From Porites lobata (taxonomy: Eukaryota > Cnidaria > Anthozoa > Scleractinia > Poritidae), in the NCBI GenBank assembly GCA_942486035.1, contig CALNXK010000008.1:217501-281500 (forward strand): 64,000 nucleotides of DNA. Reading direction: 5' to 3'. Below are positions 21,918 to 31,600 of the stretch, one piece after another (within the stretch, counting starts at the first letter, position 1; each line of letters begins with the position of its first letter). The position numbers and the translations under genes are program-made. The notes under the pieces are model-generated. The model was not told where the DNA came from and did not search any database. It saw nothing but the letters and a program-made list of their open reading frames with translations.

Positions 21918-24900
21918 TTGTTGGTTGTGGCCCCTTACTCTTTTCTTCCAGTCCAGCACCTCCATGACATACTCTTCGTCTGTTAATCGGTATCCGTACG
22001 CATGTGTGTCAATGCCGTTTTCTGTGATGTATCGCTTTGAATCAAATGGGCTCAGCGAGATTTTGTTCACCCTCACCCCATAATTCCCATGCCCCTCGCT
22101 TTGGAGCATGTTCAATTTATGCCTGAAGATTTTTTTTGCCAAACAGCGCTTCTTTGTAATGCTCATGCTTGCTTCCTTTTAACCACATATTTTTTACGTT
22201 CGACTTTTTAATGTTTTTTTTGCTCGGACGGAATGGATTACATTTTTGTCGAAGACCAACAAACTCAATGATGGGCGTTCGGTTCATTTCATCTTTCATC
22301 TTACCCAAAAGGTTTTTGCTTTCGGTGCTATGGAGGAGGAGACTTTGGGGTAATCACATGTGTCGTACAAGTGTTTGTTATTTTCCATGTCTTAGGTCTG
22401 TATCTCAAGCAGAAGGCTCTCTGTGTCGGTATAGAAAAGCTCTCATTTAGAACCGTACTGCCGCTCTTGAGATGATTAAAGTAAAAATCATAAATGAAAA
22501 AAAAAACAGGTTTGTTCAGTTTCACACACGCCTTGTGCATTCTGAAACCGGCAAGATGGTTGGAAAACAACGGGCGCCCGGTGAATAGAGGACTCGCTAT
22601 CAGTTTGCGAATCTTCTCTTTTTTTATCACTGCGGACGATTTTGGTGTTAACACGCTTCCGCACGTTCTCTATCGTTTTCCCAAATACGCTGACGTTCAT
22701 GAGTTTGTAAAAGTTATTTTTAAACTCGTTTTGTGCCTGCTTTCGGATTCTGTATTCATGTGGATGTGCGATGCCATCCAACACTCTTTTTCGAATTCCA
22801 ACACCCTGTGGACCTTCTTTAATTTTATACCCTGGTTGAGACAAAACTGAAGGTTTTTGTAGTGCAAAACATAGTTTTTCGTGTCTTGCAGTGTCAAGAC
22901 AAGCTTTTTTTCATTCTGTTTCAGCCTCAACTCATCCACCATGTTTTTTGGTAATCAGACAACCATTCTCTTTTGATTTTTTTTTTCTCTGGAGCGAGTG
23001 GATAACCGACGGAGCATCACAAAACTCACAATGGATACTCCAAATCCACCTCGAGAATCAATCCTCGCTTTGCTTCTTCCTTTATGGCGAGGATTGGCTT
23101 TTCCGTTAGGTAACACTTTGTTCCATGCAAAATTATCCTTTCGAAGTGGTTTACACATGGCTTCATGGCCCAACAGTAGTTATTTGCGTCAAGATATGAA
23201 ATGTAATTGTTTGGTTTGTTTGGGTCATAATCTTTCACATACGCGTTGTTGGCTTTTGCAAAGCGCTTGCTCACCATCGAGATTCCGCCTCGTGTACCTT
23301 GCTCGATGAACAGATGCACGTCCACATCTGTCAACAGCTCCAGATCCAGATCCGGATCCAGCCCATACTGTTTCAAGCATAGGCTTGTCAAGTTTTCGAA
23401 AACGTCCGCCAACGAGCAGGCGTCCGTTTTCAGGTAAAGATCGTGGTAATCTCCCAGGATTTCACACCCAAAAGCTTTCCACACTTTCTTTACATGTTTG
23501 TTTTGTCCTTGCGTGATGTGCTCATCATTCAGCGAGCTGTAAATTGAGATTGTGGGGACAGTTGGGTTTCTTCAACCTTGCCCAACTATCAATGTACTCG
23601 TACGGATAAACCCCTTCTGACGAAGCATGTCTCGATGTTCTTCATGTCTTGCTAATTCTTCGGTGTGCATGAAAGCATCCTTTTAGACTACGAGTAGTCC
23701 CCCATTTTTCCTCAGGGATAGTAGAGCGAGCGAAACGCGAGAAAAGGCGACACGCGGCGGGGGAGAGAGAAAAATGAGGGACTACAGACAAAGCCCAAGC
23801 TTTTGACCCTTCACGGCCGACTGATTTTGGAGTGTGAAGTTCGTATCCCCTTCCAGATCAATTAAGCGCATCCAATGGAATTCCTTCCCTTATTGAGCTG
23901 TCATTGCTCTTGTCATCGGTAGACTGCGGGGGATATTTATTGCAAGCAAAAGAAAACCCAGATACTAATTTTCTCCACGGTTGTTTCGCGTGAAGAACTT
24001 TATAGTGTAGGCAACACACGACTTTCACTCATGCCAAAATGCTGCTTGTTCCAATGAATTTTTTTCTCTGACGGGTAGATTATGCTCTGGAGGAAAACGC
24101 TTTGACTGAGCAAATGTGATTTTCGCCGCTTATTTCATACTGAGAGGTCGTGACACGCATATTAATTTTCTGTGGTTATTGTTTTGGCCCTCTGATGCAT
24201 GAGCACTTTCTTTGACCTCTTTTTCATCAGTTGCCGGGATGGCTTTCTGCTTAGTTGCTTCTACAAGAGCCACTCTAGTTATTTGTTCTGTAAATTGTGA
24301 TTATGTCGATTGTTGATAGCGGCTGGCGCGTTTTTGACAGATGTTGACAGATTTCCATGGACAAGCCAATCAGAGTTTTGCTTTGTGAGAGCAACGCATT
24401 AGTTCAAAAGCTTAGGCTTTGTCTGTAGTCCCTCATTTTTCTCTTTCCCCGCCGCGTGTCGCCTTCTCTCGCGTGTGGTGATTTGAAGTAGTATGGATCT
24501 TGATTGTCTTTGATCCACTTATCCACTTTGTCGAGTGGTTTGCGTTGAAATTAGTGCCCGATAAATGTGTCTTTGAAATGCCATTTTTTTGTGTGTGCCT
24601 GTTGGCTGTACTCCCCCGTGTTGGACGTGTAGAAAACAGATATGGAGTCCAAAAAGGATTCAACCACCAGGGGCTTTTCACAGATGCGGCAATTGGTTGC
24701 AATGTTGTAATCTTTCCAATCATCTTGCTCCATTTTTGTAGGAACAACGTTTCTCAATTCTTCTCTGATCCTTTCCTACTTCTGCAAAAGCGCCTTTAGA
24801 AACTCTTCCAAAGCGTTTACCCCACGGTAGAATTTTGTTTCCCAGGCTTCTCCATCGCTTTTCACCACCTTGTACGCATAACTACATGCGGTGAGCTGGC

Positions 24901-26087
24901 TTGTTTACACAGTGTAACTCTTTTGTAGGTTTCCTTTGGAGCTTTTTATTTTCTCAATTATTGCCTCGAGGTCGGCATAAATAATAAATGGGACTTTGAG
25001 CTGGTTGCCCACGTTTTGAAAGAAAACGTGGTTTTCACCCTCTCTGGGCATTTCTGTTCGCGTTGGCCTGCTGTTTAGACCTGTGCAGACCTAATCGTGC
25101 TTTTGCAGTATTTCTTGTGTTGTGAAGCTTGACAAGCACCGCATGCAGGCAGAAGTGTTTTCTTCCTATATGCTTCGTTTGGTAGTACAACAAGGCGCTC
25201 AAAGCAAAGCTCAAAGCGCTTTTCATGAAGGAAAAGTGCTAAGTATCTCCAGATGTGGTCATCATTAAGTTGATCCAAGGAACTCCTTCCGGGAATTTTT
25301 GACTCGTTCTGTACACAGTAACTCTTCCGTTCCAACCAAAAACATTGAGCGCAATATTTTAATTTTGCGCTTCAAGCTTGTGAAGGTCTCTTAAAAGGGT
25401 TAAAAAAGCAATTCCTGAATAATTGATCCCATCTTATGTGAGATAGCTAGTCGTTCTGTATGGATTTTTTCCCTTTGGTGTATTGAACAATCCCGCTCGG
25501 ATTGACCATTTCAGGCATTCATTATCTCTTTTATTCTGCAAGTTGATGATTGCTTTCTTGTCTCGGATCTTTTTGGGAAGTGGCATGTATGTTCCAACAA
25601 CTGAGTGGTTCATAATTTGACTCGTTTACTTCGGCTGTTTCAACTTCTTCAAATATTATCTCCGGTCCGTTTTCGATATAATTCTCAATTCTGTTGTTGA
25701 CTTCGTCCATGAACTCTATCACTTTTTCTCTGATTTCGTTTTCGTTTTGAATAACCCGATCCTCATTTTTCATGTAATTATGAAAATGGGTCATCTCGCC
25801 ATCTTCATTCCTTTTTGCCATTCTTACTTGGACTGAAAATTCTACCTTTATCATGCCCAGCGACTGCATTTCATTTTTCACAACATTAACATACTTGCTT
25901 TCGTTTTTTCCGCAAAATCTATAATATCTCTATTTTCCCCCCTTGGTGCATCCATTTTCTATACATGCTGCCAATCTCTAAAATCTGTTCTAGCCTGCCA
26001 AAAATAGAGTGGATCGGGGACGTTTTCATCTTTAAGGAGGCCGTAAAACAGGTCCAGAACGTCGTTTTAAAAGTGTCCGGCCGCCAT
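21912..26087 (-). pseudogene. Polinton protein-primed family B DNA polymerase (pPolB)
   Basis: The likely start ATG (26087-26085) lies just inside the right terminal repeat. Visible in order: N-terminal region with DPLYFWQARTDFRDWQHV and MIKVEFSVQVRMAKRNEDGE; a CxxC zinc-binding stretch near 25130; the ExoI motif FIIYADLEA (DxE) near 24975; GDYHDLYLKTDACSLADVFE; motif A with YLDANN near 23190; motif B with FYKLMNVSVFGKT near 22710; motif C as YTDTES near 22425, where the family has DTDS; and a C-terminal ENGIDTHAYG. This is the self-priming replicase of the element. Many stops and frameshifts, a MITE at 23684-24473 and the altered motif C make it non-functional. Confidence 0.88.
23684..24473. 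mobile_element. MITE inserted in the polymerase pseudogene
   Basis: Left CGCGAGAAAAGGCGACACGC...GAGGGACTACAGACAAAGCC pairs with right GGCTTTGTCTGTAGTCCCTC...GCGTGTCGCCTTCTCTCGCG. Outside the left pair there are 50 further bases (GACTACGAGTAGTCC...) missing on the right, so the right end is truncated. Polymerase sequence resumes on both sides. A related end is present at 55491. Confidence 0.8.
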
Positions 26088-26097
26088 CGTGTATATA

Positions 26098-26450
26098 TAC
26101 TGGGACAATTCTCATCTCTAATTGGTTTTCTCCTCTCTGAAAACGACCTTGCAAGGGTTGGAGGTTTCTTTGACAATGGTGCATGCTCTTGGTTGCTGAA
26201 ACGATAACCGCGTTTTTGCGTTCCGGTTTCAGCCGGTTTCGGTTTTATTTTTGCTTCTTTCGCCTCTGACACAAGAGGGTAGGGGTCTTCTGTTACACCT
26301 TGTTCACAACTGGTATGCCACCCCCCACACACCGAACGAGCAGGCTCGTTCTGTGTGTGTGTGTGTGTGTGTGTGCGTGTGTGGGGTAGGGGGGGGGGGG
26401 CTTACGAGTTGTGAACAAGGTGTAACAGAACCTCCACTCTCTATACTACT
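26098..26450 (-). repeat. Polinton right terminal inverted repeat
   Basis: This is the inverse of 15697-16008, about 40 bp longer because of a GT-repeat expansion in its hairpin loop. The polymerase start codon lies about 11 bases beyond its inner edge. Confidence 0.85.
26290..26428. repeat. Hairpin-forming palindrome inside the right Polinton end
   Basis: CTGTTACACCTTGTTCACAA (26290) pairs with TTGTGAACAAGGTGTAACAG (26409-26428). The loop holds CGAACGAGCAGG, as in the left hairpin, plus a (GT)n run at 26352-26382 and a G tract at 26389-26400. Confidence 0.9.
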
Positions 26451-26560
26451 GAGGTAATTAAGCACCTTGAGGCTAACTTCCTTACTGAGGATTTTTTAAT
26501 CTGCTTACAGAGAATTTCATGGTACGGAGACTGCACTGATCCATTTCCACAACTGATATT
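26451..26560 (+). pseudogene. LINE reverse transcriptase fragment, downstream side of the Polinton insertion
   Basis: The frame begins EVIKHLEANFLTED, then after a frameshift AYREFHGTETALI. This is the segment that follows RPISNL...KVIEK in CR1/L2-type reverse transcriptases. Removing the Polinton joins it directly to the fragment ending at 15696, so the two are one interrupted gene. Confidence 0.8.
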
Positions 26561-27949
26561 GAGAAATTCTGCTATTCCTATTGCTACTGATAATCAGGGA
26601 TCATAGATTCTCAGCTCGACCCTGGTCTTATTGACAGTGCAATTATTATCACTAGGGGGGCTAAAAATGAACTTCAAAGGGAAGATTCATAGTGCCCGCC
26701 CCGTTCGCAAAAGCAGAATTAATTCAGCCCCTCTCTTGATCTCATGAGAATTATTACTACCCCCCTCCCCCCACACCAAATATAATGTAGCTATGGAATT
26801 TGAAAAGCTTGAAATCGTCTTCGCTATTTGTTGTCCGACAATCCTGCTTGTGCTGGATGGTTACTGCGAGAGGAGTACAAGCCAAAGCCCCATGATGACA
26901 GCAACATAAGGAGATGCAAGAGGGAGGCAAATTACATCTTGGATAAGCTTCACGCCATCACAGAAAAAATAACTTAACATGATGACAACCAACTTACGGA
27001 GGGTGGCAAACTTAAGACTGCCTAAATTGCCTTCACAAGTTCAGCATTGAGAAACGACATTATATCAAGTCTGCCATTGAAAAGGATGTGTTGCATCTTG
27101 TTGAGGACAGTGATGGCTAAATATAAGGCGACATATCAAATTGGCACCAAGTCCATAACATCTCGAGCAAGAAAAAGGAAAGAGCAGAGAAAAAAAGTAG
27201 GAAAGACGAAGCTCGTAAGCTTGTGAAAACAGAAGAAAAAAAGCATGCCTCATTGTCCGGTCCCTGGGAGGAGCTCCCCTTGTTGAGCTCTTTGCGCCGG
27301 ACATATTTGGTATTTCCCAACTGGAAATAGTTGATTGTGAAACCCTACATTTGTTTTCCTCAAAGACGGGCAACGCATGCTTGCGCGACCTTTGCAGGGG
27401 AAACTCTTTCGCCAGGGAAGCCCAGGAGATTGTCTTGTACTTTTGCACCTGCCTGTGAATGAACTTACAACCGTCTTATATGACAGTATCTGAGAACAAA
27501 TGATTTGTTTAGGATAGTCACAGATGTTGCTGCAAGTCATGATTTTAGTTGAATTTGGCCTTGTAATGGATACTAGGATTATAAAAAATTTATGACACAT
27601 ATCAATTGTTTTGCAAGGACTAAAAAAACCCGGTAACATGACTAAAATGTGATAACATTTATTTTTAAATAACTTCACATTGTCTATGAACATTGAGCAT
27701 TGGAAGTACAAATCCTGTATTACAATGCATGAGGAATTGTCTCTTACTTGTTATTTCTTCTGACACGTGACTCCCACTTGTAAATCATCCTTCTCAGTTT
27801 CATTTGCGCAACATAGGCTTGATTTGCCAGTTTAATACATTTGAAACAACTACTGTTCCTATCACGCTTTCGTTTTACATCAATACTTGTCTATTGTAAC
27901 TCACTTTCATATTTGGTTAACCGAACTATCTACTGAAAATTCTCTAACA
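26561..27949. other. Unassigned sequence between LINE fragments
   Basis: Reverse transcriptase motifs cannot be followed here. A lysine/arginine-rich short frame (27120-27290) and C-rich tracts are present. The interval may contain another insertion in the LINE, or LINE sequence decayed beyond recognition. Confidence 0.35.
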
Positions 27950-28250
27950 TGTACAGAGAATGCTGCCGCTCGTCTCCTAACCTTCCGATAAACGTAATAG
28001 CCATATCACTCCTGTGTTGTTCTCATTCCACTTGCTACCTGTGGAATTTGTAGTCTGGTGACTATTCCATTTTCAACGTGTCCGAGCACTTACTCTGTTC
28101 GAGGAAATGATGTTTTGTTTCTTAAACCATTCCATGTAAAGACATCGAAAACAATGGGGACCAGGTTGTTTGCAGTGATGGCCCCATCTCTTTTCAACGC
28201 CCGGCCTTCGTTGAAACATTAGACATGAAAAGAATTTTACCCATTTTAAA
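27950..28250 (+). pseudogene. LINE 3' coding remnant
   Basis: The frame reads ENAAARLLTF, then PYHSCVV, and further on KTMGTRLFAVMAPSLFNARP. This is the C-terminal region after the reverse transcriptase domain in CR1/L2-like LINEs (typical forms: AARLLT, HITPVL, GDRAFSVAAPKLWN). It may be the 3' end of the same LINE as 15620 and 26451. An adenine-rich or simple-repeat tail was not clear. Confidence 0.6.
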
Positions 28251-28488
28251 ACCTTAGTAAATACTTTAATGTTTAAGTCAGCCTATGACTCTTGATTCAT
28301 TATTATTATTCATTATTGTTTTTACATAGTTGATATTTATCTACATATATTTTCTTATCATGACTTTAGTACAAGATAGTAAAACAATTTTCATTGCTAT
28401 TCTGCATCTCTGTGGCACACGCGAGGGATACTAAGATATAAATCTGATAAATGGGCGAAAATGCTAATGAAAATGTTAAACTCATTGG

Positions 28489-28494
28489 TTTAAT
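28489..28494 (-). terminator. Candidate UVSSA polyadenylation signal (ATTAAA)
   Basis: ATTAAA occurs on the minus strand about 110 bases after the UVSSA stop codon. It is a common variant signal, but the region is AT-rich. Confidence 0.3.
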
Positions 28495-28605
28495 TAAGTT
28501 TAGCTGTGTTATAGTTTGTGTAATGTTTATGTAATTATACAGACTGTACATATTAGCTCAGTCTTCTTTTTGTTATCATATACAATATTTCTGTTCAAAA
28601 TCATG

Positions 28606-31600
28606 TTAATGCAAGGAATAATTAAACTGGTTTGCAAACTTGTCGAAACAACGTTTTGTAGCAATAGCATCCATTTCGTTTGCCACACGCTTCATTGCTT
28701 TCTTATTTAATACAATCTTTTCTAGCCGAGTTTTTGCTGTATTATTTGCCTTTTTCACATCTGTCAGTCCACAGCGTTTAGATTCATTTTTTCCACTTGG
28801 CTGGCTTTTTCTCTTCTGTTTATTTTGACTTCCTAAATCTAAGCCTGTGGCAGCTTCAATCTCTTCACCAATCTCTTTCCAGCTTGCTGTTGCTGTTGAA
28901 TCAGTGTTCAGTTTTGTATCTGTGCATGCACTTCTTCTTTCTGAGGATGAGGTAATATCAAAGTTATTTACTGGTGCACCTGTTTCATCTCGAGGGATAA
29001 TCTTTCCATGAAAAGGACATTTTACTCTATCACGCCTGGGGCAAAGTTTGCCGCTTGGCAAAGGGGCACGACAAGACCATTTGACAGGTTGAAAGCTACC
29101 AGAAAAGGTTATCATTCTGGTGGGCCTGGCTTCCCTCTCACTACCTATGATGTATTCACCCTCATGCTCCTTAGATGCCCAGTTGTTGTCAAGATACATC
29201 TTAACCATCCTATGAGTATTGGCAGCAGGATCATCCCAGAAATAAAGATCCATATCAAATGGAACAACTGGTGCTTTTTCAAAAAGGCTCTTTTTCCTTT
29301 TATCTGCCACTTCTGTTGTGGTTCCCATGGTAGCTGAAGAGCTACTGGGGACTGGAAGGTGGTCTTTGACATTATAGAGGGCTGTTGCACGTGACGTAGG
29401 ATCCCCAATGTCTCTAGGGTCTGCACCAAATTGTTTCAAGAAGTCAGTTTGTTTATCAATTTCTTTGGAGTTTTTCTCTGTAAGAAAATAACAAAAATTG
29501 GATTAACGATAAGTTAACATCAGTCTGTTATGAACAGAGTAACATCAGTGTGTTCATTAGCTTGTTCAAAGGAAAAGTGTATGAAGACATCTTACACAAG
29601 ATGCTTTGAAAGTGTTCATTTGGGCAGTGTATATAAAAAGATATCTTGGAGGTATATTTTGAATTTTGTGCAACAATGCCAGTGCTCATATTTCGAGCTT
29701 GGGCTACCTGTGCTTCAAATTGGCGATTTGGACAAAAATAGTGAATCTGGCCAAAATACCTTAAATGTCAAAAATTAGCCAGGGGTTTTGTGGACATATC
29801 TCCGAAAACGCAGCACTTAGACACATACATACTTAATACACTTAGAATTTACTCAAACAAAAAGTAAAATCGTGTCATGCTAAACGGCGATGGCAATAAG
29901 AACAGTCAAAAGGTCTAATAAGCAAAAAAAGAAAGAGCTTTGCACGTGCATCACACTTTTTTGTACATTTGTTTGCTGTTGTTGTTGCACGACTACAACG
30001 TGAAACTTTCCAGTTTTATGGAGGAAATGTCGTATACGCTCACAAAAAAATTTGTCACTTGTGTTCCTGTAAGCTTCTTTTTTTTTGCACTGCTGCTCAT
30101 TTTCACCATGCTAGCTGCTAGCATTTCTAATCATCTCACTGCCGCTATAAAATTTTCATGATTTTCTTCCAATGAAATTTGTCTCCTCTGGTTTTTATCT
30201 CTCGCTCTTGCCCTTCTCTTTTATTCATTTCAGTGATGACAGTAAAATAAAGTAGAGAAAAAGACTCAGTTTTGTTGTTGTTTTTTCTCTCTGAAAGTCT
30301 AGGTGGTTTTCTATAGTAATGGAGTCTCCACTATGACTTTAAACCACTGATCTAATAGCCCTGAAAGAGCAGTTTCATTTCTAAGTCAGTGACGGTAACA
30401 TTTTACATTGGCTTACATGTAAGGAAAAACGACCGGTCTTAAAGCCTGAGCCTGGGAGACATTCATGAGATATTTGTCACTGGATGCCTGCTTTTGACAG
30501 CTGTCAATTCATCTTCATATCGATGGCATACCTTACTATCACTTATTTTTGTGTGACTTTAATTACGCGAATTTGGAATAGAAATATTTTGCAGGACTTA
30601 AGGTGGCTCGATACAGTTTTTCAGGGTCAATACCTCCCAAGTTTGAGCGTAAACTACGTCGCCATAAACAAAGATTTGAAAAAATTAACACGACAGTTGT
30701 ATTAGATAAAGATGAAAATTTGTTATGATCAGGGTTGCAATGACATTGGAGTTGTCATAGCAACGAAATGACGCCATTACCTATTTTACTTGCAGCAATA
30801 TTTCTCAGCACTGGGAACTGTTCTTTCAAAATCGTTTACTGGAGCTTTTTCCTACAACAGCCGCCTTGATGTTCGTGAAGTTTCAGTGAAATCTGTAAGA
30901 GCGTTATCGAGATATTTTGGGAAGAAGTTTTTTATGGTTAGAAATATGGTAAAAAATTGACAATCTTGATGTTTGACTGCGAAGCGCTTTTGACATGCAA
31001 TTTCACCTCATAGTAGTTTCAATATTTTTAAAAACGTGTGTGAAAGATCATGGAGATACTTCCTGCCGATTGCTAGAAAGAAGGATTTGATTAGTATGTA
31101 TCGGGGCGCTCTTGTTAGCGGTAATGTAAACATTTCGGTCTACTTTAACAAATTAGCGAATAATTTTTAAACCCCTCCATAAATTTTCTAAAAAATTTAA
31201 GAGTGTTGAGATAAACCGTCCTTTCATATGACCTTATAGTTTCAAGGTTATTGATATATTGTAAGGTAGTAAAATAAGGGTTACAATTCGCTAATATTTT
31301 GGCAGTTTACAAGTGAGAGCCTCTCATTATTCAGGGGTATTGTCTCAAAGTTTCATTTTCACATGAACAGCAGTAACTAACAATGCATTTGACATATGCA
31401 AAACTGCTAGCTATCGTCATGCACGAAAATATGAAACTTGGAGACAATACCCGTGAATAATGAGAGGCTCTCACTTGTAAACACAAAATTTCTGACAAAA
31501 TGTTAGCGAATTCAAGCCCTTATTTTACTGCCTTACAATATATCAATAATCTTGAAACTAAGAGGTCATATAAAAAGAGGGTTGATCTCAAGATTCTTAA

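Larger units (their letters stand above)
15697..26450. mobile_element. Degenerate Polinton/Maverick DNA transposon
   Basis: A 10,754-bp element bounded by inverted repeats starting AGTAGTACAGAG (left) and AGTAGTATAGAG (right, inverted). It is flanked by GAGCTA (15692-15697, sharing the terminal A) and GAGGTA (26451-26456), consistent with the 6-bp target duplication known for Polintons. Content: pseudogenes for a packaging-type ATPase, a collagen-like fibre protein, a hydrophobic protein, an integrase (all +) and protein-primed family B polymerase (-). This set defines the family, whose intact members encode a self-synthesising, virus-like element. Every gene here carries stops or frameshifts, so the element is dead. 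I could not find major or minor capsid or maturation protease genes. With two later insertions removed only about 8.7 kb remains, short for a Polinton (usually about 15-20 kb). Confidence 0.9.

Noticed and set aside
26800..26880. Hydrophobic phrase TILLVLDGY suggestive of a NACHT Walker B
   Set aside because: Only nine residues match, with no P-loop and stops nearby. It lies in decayed transposon DNA.
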